Part shown: piece by piece, positions 1-12,400 of the stretch
Layout: every line of letters starts with the position of its first letter
How positions within the stretch are numbered: the stretch's first letter is position 1
Assembly: GCF_018687715.1 (NCBI RefSeq)
Contig: NC_056766.1
Location: 45,734,933-45,798,932, forward strand
Reading direction: 5' to 3'
From: Carya illinoinensis
Taxonomy: Eukaryota; Streptophyta; Magnoliopsida; Fagales; Juglandaceae
Length of the DNA: 64,000 nt
The notes under the pieces: generated by a model
Told to the model about the DNA's origin: nothing
Seen by the model: the letters and a program-made list of their open reading frames with translations, nothing else
The model's database searches: none
Translations under genes and position numbers: made by a program

Positions 1-1691
1 GCATGAAATGATGCCAAACGCACAAATATCAAAAATCCACATTTTCCACGCACGCCAAAATCTCATTTTGGCTCAAAACATTTCCTTTAAACAATTCCTT
101 GCCATTATCCCAGATAATGACCCAAATCCAGTATCCAAAATCAGTTCCAATTAAATGCATGCACCATGATCTCTCATAGCGATCATCCGCACACTCTGGC
201 TCATGTGTCACACCGCAGGTAACGACTACGCATGTGACACCTAAACGAGCGATTCTGAGTCTCACACCCAGCGCGTACCTGGACCAGGCCATCCTCTAGT
301 CCCCGCCAGCCGAGGGACCACGGAGTCGACACGACAGCGTTACCGTATCGTGCGATCCGGTCTTCGCCCAGCGACAACCCAAGGGATGTCACTCAGTATT
401 ATCCACTCCCGAGTGACCAGAGGAGCTCCATCGAGATAATACCACATCCCGACTTGGGGTCGTGATACATACGCACCCAAAAATCCATTTACACAGATAA
501 AACCAGTTTTCCTCAATTTAATACATGCACATGTATGCACCATGCAATGCACACCTCAAGATATAATTTATCTAACAAAACTCAACATCAACAATAAACA
601 AACAACCCCGTCCTCAAATCCATCCGACCTCCGACTCCTCGGACTCAGTCCGGAATAATTAATCAGTCAATGAATTTATTGTAAAAGTAATGATATATTT
701 AAATCTAAAATAGAGTTTGGAAAATACTTACAGTGCTATAAAATAATTTCCGAATGAGCAAGGAGCTGCAAACGGCAAAGAAAAAGCAACGTAACAGTGT
801 AAAATACACTGTGGTCGTGGGTTGTAAAATACTCACTTTTGAATGAGGACGATCCAAGACTTGGGATTGATAGGGAATGGCCTAGAAGTATTTATGAAAC
901 TAGTGAAAGTGAGAGTTGACTGTGGGTGGGGGAGGAAACGGTGGTGGAAGTAAAAAACAGCAAAAATGAAGTTGAGCTCATGGGGCTGCTCCGGCAACGG
1001 ATCGGAGCTGGAAATGGGTGGTTTAGGACGGCAAGAGGTCGGTAATGATGCTATGAAGAAATGGTGGCCGGAGGTGGAGCCCAAAAACGCTGCGGCTTGG
1101 AGGAGCTCGTGGCGGCTAACGGTGGCTCGGATGGAGGTGAAATTTAATGGGGATGATCACTGCCCGGAGGGAAGAAAACTGGGTGGGTGGTACAGGCCAC
1201 GACGCCGGCGAACGGCGGTTCTGGGCTGATGAAGGCAAACGGCAAAATGGAGAGGAGAGAGAGCCGCGCGCGGGAAGGAAACGGGAGGAGAAAGAAGAAG
1301 AAAAAGAGAGAGAAAAGAAAAAGAGAAAAAGAAAAGATGTGAAAAAAAAGTAAGGTCCAGTCCTCACCTCTGGAGTCCAGAAACTGATCCGACGAGAACA
1401 ACTTTAAAAGCTATAAAACGAATAAAATAATTTAAACATCACATCTAGCTAAAATATAATAAATAATTAGTAAATACTAACAACAAAATTTTAAATACAA
1501 AAACCAACTAAAATAAATTAAACAGTCATTTAAACACAAAACAATAATTAATATTAAGAAAGCTCTACAAAATAATTTTCACAGCTAAATAAGTTCAATT
1601 AAAATACAATAATTTAAAATAAAAGAACTAATATTTTAATTAAATTAAAATACTCATTCAGTGAAAATACACGTAAAAATGGAGTATCACA
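1..1691 (-). mobile_element. Probable LTR-retrotransposon LTR (left edge, incomplete)
   Basis: Read on the minus strand, the block starts at 1691 with TGTGATACTCC, a typical plant LTR start, and runs leftward past the window edge. It holds a C/G-rich, CpG-containing stretch (about 190-480) that looks like the LTRs of some plant gypsy elements, a purine-rich tract (1240-1350) and short spurious ORFs. No polymerase domain is visible. I infer an LTR or LTR-derived repeat. No second LTR or target duplication can be tested because the left end is outside the window. Confidence 0.35.
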
Positions 1692-2394
1692 TTTTGTGAA
1701 CTAGACCAGATTTATTCGGTTCAGAATTTTCCCACCCTTGACCGGACCAACTCCTTAAGGATCAGGCAGGTCTGATCCCATTCAGGACGGTCTAGTCCGA
1801 TCGGTCCATTCGATCCACCCTCGACCTCCTTTTTTTTTTTTTTTATTCAATGACATTTTATTTAATACTTATGTAATTATATTGTAATATATTTAAATCT
1901 ATATACATATAGTATACTATTATATATATATATATATATTGTTGAACCTAAGGTTTCAGGTTTTGTGTAATTATATATCTACACATGGATTTTGATGATA
2001 ACAAATGAATTCAAAGAATAAAGGAGTCTCAAACTCAAGTTGTCTACACAATGGAGTTAAGTACATCAAGGAAATAAGCATGAGCAAGAAGGGAACAAGT
2101 TCACATTAAAGTCATAGAGTAATGTTGTAAATCTCTTAAATTCGAAATTAGGATTAAGGTTCAAAATTAATATTTTATCATAAAGCATTAAAATACATTT
2201 TCCACATGTGCATGAATATTTTGAAAATTATATTTGAAAATTTTGAAAGATAATTGATTGTCATCTTTCACATGTGCATACCTTGATTAAAGGGTTGAAC
2301 TTTGAAAATATTAAAGATGATTGATTGTCATCTTTCACATGTGCATGTTTTATTTGAATATTTTCAAAAGTGATTGATGATTTTCTTGACTTAT

Positions 2395-2560
2395 GCAAAA
2401 AGTAAAAGATTAGGTTTGAAATATTTGAAAAGTAAAGTGTGCTCCTTTTGTCATATGCAAAAAGTAAAAGATTAGGTTTGAATTTTTTGAAAAGTAAAGT
2501 GTGCTCCTTTTGTCATATGTCAAAAGTAAAAGATTAGGTTTGGAGTTTTTGAAAAATGAA
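2395..2560 (+). repeat. 62-bp tandem repeat inside the solo LTR
   Basis: The word 'gcaaaaagtaaaag' starts at 2395 and 2457, and a one-base variant starts at 2519, giving a period of 62 bp. Units carry 'gattaggtttg' and 'aaaagtaaagtgtgctcctt'. A further pair of related segments with 'gaatgatgttgtctttgaca' lies at about 2558 and 2620. Such arrays upstream of the TATA box are often LTR enhancer regions; that role is inference. Confidence 0.8.
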
Positions 2561-2679
2561 TGATGTTGTCTTTGACAATTGAAAAGGAAGAACCTTTTAT
2601 TTGAATTTTTTGAAAAAGTGAATGATGTTGTCTTTGACATGTGAATCTTTTTAAATTTGAATATGAAGTCTCATATGCC

Positions 2680-2687
2680 TATAAATA
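2680..2687 (+). promoter_or_regulatory. TATA box of the solo LTR
   Basis: TATAAATA lies about 590 bp before the LTR end and is followed about 25 bp later by a run of C/A-rich DNA suited to transcription initiation. It would be the U3/R boundary signal of the former retrotransposon. Activity cannot be judged from sequence. Confidence 0.55.
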
Positions 2688-3993
2688 GATCATTTAAGAG
2701 TTTCACATTTACAACATCAAGAGCATACAACATTCATTCAAAACTTTCATTCTCTCTTCTCTAAGCATTGAGCCTTAATTCTTGTTCATTTTGAGAGATA
2801 TAGTTTGTACTGTATTGTTCTTATTTCACTCATTGAGGAGTGTTTTCTGATAACCTACCCACTATCAGCTCTTGTATCAGAAAAAGGATGTGTATAACCC
2901 TTGTGCGTGTAGAAAATATTCTACACGGGGAATAGTTGAATCACCACGTGTAAGGTGATTGCAAGTGTAGAGGGTGTTCTACACGGATCCTTTGTAGCGG
3001 TGTTGTTCAAAGGTGTAATAGGTTTCTATCTCCACCTGAAGGAGATTGAATAGTGAATTCGGGAATTCTCAAGGGGTAGCTCGAGGCGATGACGTAGGCA
3101 GTGGGGCCGAACCTCGTTAACATACTGAGTTTGCTTCTCTCTTACCCTTACTCTTTATATTTATTACTATTTCATATTTTGTTTATATTTTATATTATAT
3201 ATTTGATTTATAATTGTTATTTTTTTAATACAACTCAATTCACCCCCCTCTTGTGTTAGTCATCTAGGCAACATATATATTAGTAATACGCTAATACTAT
3301 TTGTCTATTATTATATAGTAGATTAGTAATAGTTATTAACTTATTTACTATAGCTAATAATACACTAGTACGAATACTATAACTAATAACTATATGTAAT
3401 AATAGTAATATTATATGTAATATATTAGTATTACTATATCTCTTCAAACCCCACACATTTATTAATACTCTATGACACTTTTATTACTTTTATTACTTTT
3501 ACTAAATAATAGTAATACTTTTATTATTAATACTCTATGTAGTTATATTAAATATTATACAGATAATACTCTATATAGTTATAGTGATTTAATACTAACA
3601 TATTAAGTTAACTATACTAATATTATTATAAATTTATACATATACTATAATTTATATTATAACTTTTATAATATATTAATATATTAATATATACTAGTAC
3701 TATATATTATAGTTATACACTAAAGAATATAATACTTATGTAATATTATGATATAATATATATATTTAATTTATACAATTATTTATATAAATAATATATA
3801 TAATTTTTTTTTAATATTTCAATTGGTCCGATCCGGGATGGAAAATCCATGAACTGCGGACCGAACCGAATGAATTCGGTCCTCCCATTTTTGGACCAGA
3901 CCGGACCGAACCAATTCGGTCTGATCGGTTTATCCGATCCGAACTGGCCGATGCTCTCCCCTAGAAAAAAGCCAAATCTACCAATAGGATGTC

Positions 3994-4372
3994 ATTTTTT
4001 TTATATTTAATAAAAATTTTATTACAAAGAATAAGCACAACCCAAATATACAAGAAGTATACAAAATAAATACCTACGACACATTAGAAAGCATAAAACT
4101 ACGATTGATATTATCATTCTTTACAAAGATCTTAGCCCACAAACTCAAAGTAGAAAAAAAAAAATTAACAAGGATCCTTAAAAGAATGCTCTGTCTTTAA
4201 AACATCTCTCATTCTTTTCAAGTCATAAACACCACATTAAACATAGATAAATCATTTTCTATCTAGCAGCAACACATTTGCTTGCCTCAAAACCACGCCA
4301 ACATGTAAGGAAATCCACAACTTCCTTAGGCATCACCCAATATAAATCTATCTGACCAAGAACCTTATTCCA
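3994..4372 (-). mobile_element. 5'-truncated LINE 3' end with 12-bp target duplication
   Basis: The segment matches the 3' ends of the LINEs at 35.43 kb, 38.2 kb and 20.9 kb in word order: poly-T side first, then 'ttttattacaaag', 'gcccacaaactcaaagta', 'cacaacttcctta', 'catcaccc'. It is flanked by CAATAGGATGTC at 3982-3993 and 4373-4384. The A-rich tail is at the low-coordinate side, so the element is on the minus strand and lost its 5' portion on insertion. No ORF survives. Confidence 0.8.
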
Positions 4373-4384
4373 CAATAGGATGTC

Positions 4385-5390
4385 CTTGCTCATGTTAATC
4401 AATTTCTAATTTTTTTTTTTTCTCAAAAAATATCAAAAGTCTTTTATAACTTTATAATTAAAAAATATATATTTTTTCTCTATTATCTATTGGGCCATAC
4501 AAATTACATTCTTTTTTTTATAAAGATATTTGATGAGTTTATTGATTTACAAGACTTAAACATAGGGCTTAGGAATAAATGTGATATTTGATATTGATTC
4601 CATTTATCACCAATAAGCAATACGTATCAATTTGTATTAGCTATAAATCATAAGATTTCAATATGGATGAAGTTTTAAAACTATTTTTTGTCTCTGTGGT
4701 TATACGGTTTTTTAAAAAGGTTATGCTAAAATCTTAACATTTTTGAAGTAATCATGATTTAAGGAACAAGTTCCTAGTTCGGCCAACAACTCAATATTGA
4801 CCAACCTTCATTGCAACTTGCTACAACTTTCAAGAAAAGAATAATTTTACACATCAGACATGATTTTTTTATTTTTTGCCCTATCAAGTATGTAATGTAG
4901 AGATGATGAGTAGAAGAACTCAATTAGTTTTGTAAAAATTAAAAAAAATAAATAAAAATTAAAACATATACAGTGTGATGTGTAAGATGATGTTTAATAA
5001 ATTTTCAAAAAAATATCTTCAATCTTATATTTCATTAAAACAATGATTTTATGCCTTCTAATTGGAAGTGGGTAAAGAAAGTGGATGCAAGGTGTATGAT
5101 GAAAATCTATGGAGAGTCATCTTTTTTTTAAAAAAATAAAAATAGTGAAATATTGTTCATTCATTCATAAACGGACATTATGACTCTAACCTGAGAAATA
5201 CAAGCCAACTACTAACTATTCGAGCTCCCCAATACACAAATTTCCTTATGACTGATATGATCTTATCTAATGCTGTGATAACTTCTCCAAACAAATCGTC
5301 TGAGAGACAGCATTCTATATCTTAGAACAATATCTAAGACAATAACAAATCCCACACATAGAATGGAGCCTTATGGACCCTTGGTTCTGG
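4385..5390. other. Intergenic, no gene seen
   Basis: AT-rich DNA with long T and A runs. A weak inverted pair (near 4845 'tttacacatcag' and near 4972 'cagtgtgatgtgtaag') suggests a small degraded MITE of about 150 bp. I see no coding exon. Confidence 0.5.
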
Positions 5391-5860
5391 AGACAATGTT
5401 ATCCTTTTTTTTTTTCCTAATACAAACTAAAACAAAGTAAATAACAAAAAACATAAATACATGAAAAAACAAAAAAACAAAGCACAAAACAAAGGCTTTC
5501 GTGGCGTGTTGGGAGTATGACGGTTAGTCAGATATGAAGTAATCAGTGGCTCTAGACCCAAAACAGCCACACGTGACAGTAGAAAAGCATCCCTGGTAGA
5601 GGCATATGGGATTCACACACCAACTTTGAACCGCATGTGTGGCTCATGCGCTACTTCTTTCATCAAACTTCTTCACCCTTCTAAAGGATCAGCGCATAGG
5701 AAATCTTGTAATGGGGCGCGTGGTAGCTATTGGGTGCTGGAGAGCTACAGATCAGACTTTCGCCCTTCTTTGGCCTAAAAAACAAAAACATGAAAAAAGA
5801 AAAGAAAAAAACTAAGTAGAAGAGGGAGGAGAAATGAGGGAAGCAGGGAGGGAGGGAGGA
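5391..5860 (-). mobile_element. Possible retroposed fragment with A-rich end
   Basis: On the minus strand a non-coding stretch of ordinary composition (5500-5780) ends in an A-rich tail at about 5404-5416. A purine-rich tract (5815-5880) lies upstream. The layout suggests a retroelement or retroposed transcript, but no domain and no target duplication was found. Confidence 0.2.
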
Positions 5861-7441
5861 GGAGGACGAAGCTCCACCCTCCTCTGAGTAGGTTTGATGA
5901 TGGTGGGTTCTAGAGAGAAATTAGATGTTCTCTCTCTAAAAGAGTTGTGTTCATCCAGAAGAGCCATCTTATTGATATTTATAGTGCATATTACAGTAAT
6001 ACAAGACGCATTCTACCATTTGAGGATTGTGTTATACAAGATAATTACTGATATAAAGGAAGTACATAGTTGGCTAATTTTGGTTGCTAGCCATTGCATT
6101 ATTTGAGGTTCGCATACAAGTGATTGGAAAGTTCTTTCTTACACTGATGTAGCAGCCCTTGTGTGTGTGGTTGTTTCCATAGGGGTCGAGTCTTCATTTG
6201 GTAAGAGATCCGAGCTGATTATGCTTGTAGCCATTGATGGTTGATCTGTGCTATTAGTTGGCCATCCCATCATCTCTTGGTTTCCTAAAAGAACTGAGTT
6301 TCATGCCATCATTTCCCATTTTGTCAAAAGAAATTAAGCACGAGCATTTAGATGCTGAAGGTCTCGATTCTGCATCTGAAAATTTTCGGGCACTAAACAG
6401 TTGCCCATCAAGTCTCATTCCATCTCAATTGCCAGGACTGCATCTCCATCCCCAACTTCTAAAACAAGCATTTGGATGTAGAAATTGAGTGGCTTTGGAG
6501 GTTGGTGTAGATATTGGATTTTGAAGGTCAATATACAGCCAGTGAAGCATATTTTCATAATCATTATGAGATTTTTCTTTACTAAATCAATGCCAAATGA
6601 AGAATTTTAAAACAAACATATATATAGTATATATAATTTGCTTTTTCTGGGACCTCTCATGTGGAGTAAAGCTGTTTTGCTTGGTAATGATCATTGATTC
6701 TATGTTATGGCAGCCATTGTTGCAACTATGGGAGGTAACAGGGGAAATTCTTAGGGGTCTTCTTTCCCTTGCTGCTTTACATTGTTTTTTCCATTCAGTA
6801 TTTAACTCCCCCGTCCACATTCCATTAGCCTGAAGAGGATACCGAGGTGTTACCTGATAATTGTTCTATCCCACGATGAGGATAAAGAGGGGGATTTTAT
6901 TTACAAGTATGAACTATATATATCATGTATGCAATTGATACGAGTCCAGAATTTAAAATCAAAAGGCTGTGAGGATGATTGCTTGATAATGTTAGTCTTG
7001 ATTGTTCATGTGCGTAAAACTCACTCTAGCATGTGATTGTTCATGTTAGTCTTGTTTGTGAGGTGATTGCATCTTATCTCATTTACTTCTCGTAAATTTT
7101 TTTTAACGTTATTTAAATACAAAATATTTTTTAATTTTAAATATTTAATTTTTTTTTTTTACTATCGTTATAACTTTTTTCAATTTTTAAATAAAACATC
7201 AAAAATAATATAATTCTTTTAAATTTCAAAATAAATTTTTTTTTAAAAATCTATTAAAATATTTTAACTCAAATTATTTCAACTTTAATCGCATAATTAT
7301 CATCCCATCTTGATATGGTTTTGCCTCAAACAGTAACTACAAAATCTTAAGCCGGAGACTCTATAGATTTGGGCATTGATCGGAATGGATATGCAAATGT
7401 ATAAATTAAGCGTATGAATGTGAGAAAGTAAAAACCATAGA
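5861..7441. other. Intergenic region upstream of the HemD-like gene
   Basis: Contains short open frames (5894-6106, 6258-6488 on +; 6587-6820 on -) with no family I recognise and no consistent splice chain, so I do not call a gene. 7,080-7,290 is an A/T homopolymer-rich stretch resembling degraded MITE DNA. The last 150 bp should hold the promoter and 5' UTR of the downstream gene; no clear TATA box was assigned. Confidence 0.4.
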
Positions 7442-8362
7442 ATGATCCTCCCGAATGCGATGACCGTGACCATGCAAAATCATCGTCTTCCTGCTGCTGT
7501 TGCTGCAACCACCCCACTGTCAGCCAGCAGCAAGCACACTGTCGCCTTCACCACGCCTCCAAACTACGCAGCTCGCCTCTCTCACCTCCTCACCCTCAAG
7601 GGCTACATTCCTCTTTGGTGCCCCACTGTTCTCGTCCATCCGACTCCACACATACTTCTTCCTTACCTATCTCCTCCCTTCCTCCAACCGTTCTCCGCCC
7701 TTGCCTTCACGTCACGTACCGCTATCCACTCGTTCTCCGAAGCCGCCGCCGCAGCCCGTCTCAACCACCCTCTCCTTTCCTCTCAAGGCGACACCTTTCT
7801 CATCGCCGCTCTGGGCAAAGACGCGGAGCTCATCGACAGTGACGTCCTAGCGAAGTTCTGCCACGAACCCAATCGGATTAGAGTTTTGGTCCCTCCGACC
7901 GCGACACCTAGAGGTCTGGTGGAATCGCTTGGGGAAGGGAACGGTCGGAAGATTCTGTGTCTGGTCCCCCTCGTGGTGGGTCTGGAAGAGCCTTCCGTGG
8001 TCCCTGACTTTCTCCGGGACCTGGAGGCAAATGGGTGGGCTCCGGTCAGGGTAAACGCTTACGAGACGCGCTGGGCGGGGCCGGAGTGCGCGAGGGAGGT
8101 GGTGGAGAGGTGCGAGAGTGGGGCATTGAGTGCGCTCGTGTTCACGAGCACGGCCGAGGTGGAGGGTATGCTGAAGAGCCTGAGGGAGTTTGGTTGGACG
8201 AACTTGGGAGAACTGGTGAGGGAAAGATGTCCGGAGATGGTGGTGGCGGCGCACGGACCCGTCACGGCGGCAGGGGCGGAGCGGTTGGGGGTGAAGGTTG
8301 ATGTGGTGAGCTCCAGGTTTGACAGTTTTGATGGTGTTGTTGATGCTCTTGGATTGAGATAA
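7442..8362 (+). CDS. HemD-fold protein, uroporphyrinogen-III synthase-like
   Basis: An intronless 306-codon frame. The protein has the two-lobed layout of the HEM4/HemD family: lobe 1 begins near residue 33 (HTVAFTTPPNYAARL) and contains ALAFTSRTAIHSF (about 87-99), the 'xxTSxxA' strand-loop of the family. Lobe 2 follows the linker around RIRVLVPPTATPRGLVESL and includes VNAYETR, whose Tyr aligns with the conserved active-site-lobe Tyr, ALVFTSTAEVEGML, and near the C-terminus AAHGPVTAAGAERLGV. Known family members cyclise hydroxymethylbilane to uroporphyrinogen III for heme, chlorophyll and siroheme. This copy is clearly diverged from the classical plant enzyme as I remember it, so function may differ. 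The N-terminus is Ala/Ser-rich with few acids, compatible with a plastid transit peptide. An alternative start lies at residue 7. The gene is much GC-richer than its surroundings. Confidence 0.85.
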   Translation: MILPNAMTVTMQNHRLPAAVAATTPLSASSKHTVAFTTPPNYAARLSHLLTLKGYIPLWCPTVLVHPTPHILLPYLSPPFLQPFSALAFTSRTAIHSFSEAAAAARLNHPLLSSQGDTFLIAALGKDAELIDSDVLAKFCHEPNRIRVLVPPTATPRGLVESLGEGNGRKILCLVPLVVGLEEPSVVPDFLRDLEANGWAPVRVNAYETRWAGPECAREVVERCESGALSALVFTSTAEVEGMLKSLREFGWTNLGELVRERCPEMVVAAHGPVTAAGAERLGVKVDVVSSRFDSFDGVVDALGLR

Positions 8363-9124
8363 ATGACCGAAGGTGTTCGGAATTATTGATCAAGTTTGTA
8401 TCTTAACTTCGTTTTCCTTTGGTAATAAAAATATTCAATTTTTATCAAGTGTCAGCATATTAAGTTTAAGTGTGGACTTTATTTATAATTAAAAACACAC
8501 CAACTATGATTAAAATCTGCATCTTTTTTTTAGGTGTCCCAAAAATTGAGTGTTTAAAGATGACAAATTCTAAGATACAGATCAGAGCAAAATGGTTTCA
8601 GGACTGCTTTTCTGGTTTATGACTACTGAGTTCATACACAGACATTAAATTAAAACCAAATTGTTGGAGCAATCGGTAAAAGGGCAAAGCTGTTTAATCT
8701 CTTTTCCTGATCTTGATTTCTTAGTGTAAACCCTTCATAATTTTACTGAAGGTTATTGAGTATCCCCAACAGCCTAACCTTTTCATTAACAGTCTAATTT
8801 GCTTGTCTGCCCTGGAATAATGTGGTGTCACCATGATTGTCCATTTCGACCTTAACAGCACAACTTCATCCTGAAATAGCCTCTCCTACAGTTCAATGAT
8901 TTATTTCAAGGAGCAGAATACTAGAACTGAGATTTCCTGGCAAACTGAGTTATAAAGAAGAAGTATCCTTGCAATCGGATTGAAAATTTAAATTGTTTGG
9001 GACTAGGTAATGACTGATCTGAGTTCAAACAAAGAATATATGATCTAGTAAAAAAAAATGAGAAAGTAAAGCAGACATTAAAAAGGTAGAACAAAATGAA
9101 TCCCCCACACTCATTAGAGGGGTT
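8363..9124. other. Intergenic between HemD-like gene and MITE
   Basis: 3' flank of the HemD-like gene, including a possible polyadenylation signal 'aataaa' near 8425. Beyond it is unremarkable AT-rich DNA with no gene seen. Confidence 0.5.
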
Positions 9125-9293
9125 AGTTTTGCTACATACAAGCACAGTTGCGCACTAATCTGTGTACCAATACTGATTTATTCATACTTAAAATTTAAAT
9201 TAACACTATTTTCAATAAAATCTACTTTTTAACCAATCACATCATATTGGTACACAGATTAGTGCACAATTGTGCTTGCAACTATATTTTTCC
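9125..9293. mobile_element. MITE family 1, copy A
   Basis: About 169 bp with imperfect terminal inverted repeats of roughly 45 bp, centred on CACTAATCTGTGTACCAATA at the left and its reverse complement at the right (ttggtacacagattagtg). The core is AT-rich and non-coding. A second copy in reverse orientation lies at 48,389-48,557. The superfamily is not assigned: no unambiguous target duplication is visible. Confidence 0.8.
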
Positions 9294-9457
9294 TAAAGGT
9301 ATATAACTTTATAGGCCACAATTCTGCAGCAAAGCAGTTGTATAGTTTATGGCAAAAGCAAGACCAAAATCAAATACCTACACACAGACACTCTTTTATA
9401 AGCTAACTATTTGCTACATCTGTTCTTTTCCTTTAATATGGTAATACGTAACCGAGA

Positions 9458-12400
9458 TTATAGCCTCCCTGCTTTAGGAGTGATGTTACTGTCTTGTGGC
9501 CTCAGCCCATATAGCAGCTTCAGTGCCTCTTCCATGGATGGCCGATCACAGGTCCTACTCCTAGTACAGAGCAAAGCAACTTCAAGAACCAATTTGATCT
9601 CCTCTTGCACAGAGGTTCTAGGATCAACTTCATTCTCATTGTAAATTTCTCTCATAACCACCTCCGTCGGCTTGCTATGTATGCTTGTTTCTGCATTTGT
9701 CAACTTGCCATTGGTTAAAATTTCCAGAACGAGCTCTCCAAAGTTGTAAACGTCCATGTAAAGCTCGTCTTTTATGGCTCTGTTGAATTCATCTGTGCAA
9801 AGATACAGAAAATAAACCTCAGAAGGACTGCTTCTAGCTCCTGAATAGAGACTGAGAATATATAAAGCTAATAGATGCCGAGTCCAGATGTCTTCATTGT
9901 CTCTGTAGGCAAAATAGACTGGTTTTGATGTCCTCTTTGAAAAAAGTAACTAATTTGCTATTCCTGATTGTATGCTGTGATTGCCAAGGAATAATATTGG
10001 GGATACTCTTTGACCTAATAAGCAGCAACGTTCTTGGTTGTACCTGTAGTGATTTTTCAAAGCCTAGAAAGTACATGTACACGTTTTTCGGACATTCTCT
10101 GTAATCTTGGAATGTCTGGTGAAAACTTTAATTTTTTTCGTTTTACACAAAGGAATAAGCTGTTCATAGAATTCTCGGATCAGCTTACATGTACAACATG
10201 AGAGAATAATGTATAGTTATACATACCTGTTTCCTTGTTGGAATCTGCTGGAAATGAACCTTCATTCAACTGTTGCAGATATTTGAACCCAAATTCTGCC
10301 AAATGGGGTTCCATGTTTTCGTCAAAAACTATGTTATTCGACTTCAAATCCCCATGAGGAATTGCTGGATAACAGTCATGGTGAAGGAAACAAAGTCCCT
10401 TTGCAATTCCGACTATAATATTGCACTTGGCTGCCCAGTCTCTTTTCATTCTTATTTTCTCAGCTAAATTCCCATTAGGCAAGCAATCATACAATATATA
10501 AGCCAAATGCTTGTTGTAGCAAAATCCCAGCAATCTAATCAAATTCTTGTGCCTCGCATTTCCCATTCGTGTTATTAGTTCTGACATGAGCCGTATTCTC
10601 TTCGCTCCCCATTCGATTTTCCTTACCAAAACTATTATACCTGTGGGCAGAACTGCTTTGCAAGCTGAATCCGATTGTGTTTGCACTGTTTCTCTTGATT
10701 CGGCAGAACTGATGCTCCTCAGAACATCATTTACTGTAAATCGAGGGAGTCCAAGAAACGAGACAATCTTCCACTGGCCTCTAAATCCTCGCTGGAGATA
10801 AACTACGCTAAAAACCGATGCTGCAATGAATATGACCACCCCTGCACACAGTAGCAGGACCCATATAAGCCTCCCCGTGCCTTTGCTTCCCAATATTGCC
10901 ACGCATGGTCTCAGGGGTGCTCCACATAGCTGAGGATTTCCAACAAATGCACTGCTACCCATTGATCTGAATAACTTTTCAGAGGGAATGGAACCGGTGA
11001 TATCATTGAAAGACACGTTCAGAAGTAGTAAGCTTGAAGAATCACCAAACGTGACAGGTATTGGGCCATTGAAACTATTGTGTGACAGGTCTAGGACAGC
11101 AAGAGTAGGAAGACTTGCAAGAACTTCAGGTATATGGCCTGACAAATTATTATTTGCTAAGTCCACCCTCTCAAGAGCCCTGCAATTAGAAACACTTTTC
11201 GGGACAGTTCCTGCTAAACCGTTCATGTTTAGTTCAACAACAGCAAGGGATTGGCAAGATTGGAATGGAGGAATATTGCCTGAAACATTGCAGGAGGACA
11301 CTGAAAAGTTCTGAAGAAGTGGCAAAGACCACGATTGTGCAGGGATGACGCCTCCTAATTCTCGGTTGTTAGAGATGTTGAAATATTGGAGCTTGGAAGC
11401 TTGGGATAGGTCTGAGGGAATCCCACCTGTGAACTTGTTCCTGGACAAATCGACGTAAGTGATATCAGACAGATGGCTGAATCTAAAAGGGATCTCACCT
11501 GAGAATGAATTATCTTCAAGTCGAAGACGAACAATTGAAGAACAATTTGAGAGAGATGGTGAGAGATTGCCAGTAAAATTGTTCGAAAACAAGATCAACT
11601 TCGATAGCATGCCTCCTGAACATATATCAGGAGGAATGCTGCCAATGAAATTGTTTGTGGAGACATCCACCCACTTGATTTTGGAGTTTCTGCCCAAGCT
11701 CTGTGGAAGTGACCCAGAGAAGAAATTGCTCCATATAAGAAGAGTTTCCAGGGATGGAATTTCTGCAATGCCTTCAGGGACAGTGCCATTCATCTCGTTG
11801 TACATAAGACTGAGCAGTCTCAGGTCCTTCAACTCGGCAAAGCTCTCAGGTATAGGCCCTGAAATTTGGTTATCGGAGAGATCCAAGCTTTTAAGAGGAA
11901 TGATCTTGCTTAACTCCCACGGAATCAATCCAGTGAGCTGGTTTCTGAAGAGAAAAAGTGATTCCAGCTTCGTGAGATTGGAGAGTTGCTTTGGTATTTG
12001 GCCAAAGAGGTTTGCACCGGCAATGTCAAGATACTGAAGCTCAGTCATGTTGCCCAATTGCCATGGAATGCTTCCTTCATAAGTGTTATAGCCAATCTCC
12101 ATATGGGTCACTGTTTTAAGTTTGCCCAGTTCTGGTGGTAAATTACCAGTCAGAAAATTTCCTGCCAGGTGAAGAAACTCAAGGCTCTTGAAAGAACCAT
12201 ATGCTGATGGAATTGGCCCCTTGAAATAACTCCCAGCTAAATTAAGAACTTTGAGATAGCCAAGCTGAGAAATTTCTTCAGGCAATGACCCTGAAAAGCT
12301 GTTGCTGAAGGCATCAAACACAACCAAGTTCCGGAGACCCGATATTCCAACAGGAAAGTGGCCAGAAAAATTGTTTCTACTGATATCTAAGCTTCTTAGA

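Larger units (their letters stand above)
1940..3273 (+). mobile_element. Solo LTR, Ty1-copia type
   Basis: The 1,334-bp block begins TGTTGAAC and ends GGCAACA, so its outermost bases form the TGTTG/CAACA inverted ends of an LTR. It is flanked by TATAT at 1935-1939 and 3274-3278, compatible with a 5-bp target duplication, though the site is a TA repeat and so this is weak. Inside are a TATAAATA box (2680-2687), a region with the look of a transcript start, a CT-rich 3' part with 'cacccccctcttgtgtt' near the end, and tandem repeats. No primer-binding site or coding region follows, so it is a solo LTR. The 3' wording resembles long SIRE/Maximus-type copia LTRs; that part is from memory. Confidence 0.75.
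1692..3965. mobile_element. Possible non-autonomous element with accgaaccg-type ends, split by a solo LTR
   Basis: GC-richer segments at about 1700-1830 and 3825-3960 contain repeated short words related to 'ggaccgaaccg' and 'gattcggtcc'. They bracket very AT-rich DNA that contains the solo LTR at 1940-3273. Similar wording recurs at 45,100-45,220. This pattern is common in non-autonomous hAT-like repeats, but I could not define terminal inverted repeats or target duplications, so both limits and class are tentative. Confidence 0.25.

Noticed and set aside
966..1353. ORFs on both strands including a Lys/Glu-rich C-terminus
   Set aside because: The purine-rich tract creates them; no domain, and the block is better explained as repeat DNA.
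5894..6488. Possible small gene from two plus-strand ORFs
   Set aside because: No splice sites connect them, and the peptides match no family I know.
7500..8301. Several overlapping ORFs on both strands over the HemD-like gene
   Set aside because: They are shadows of a GC-rich coding region; only the 7442-8362 frame shows family motifs.
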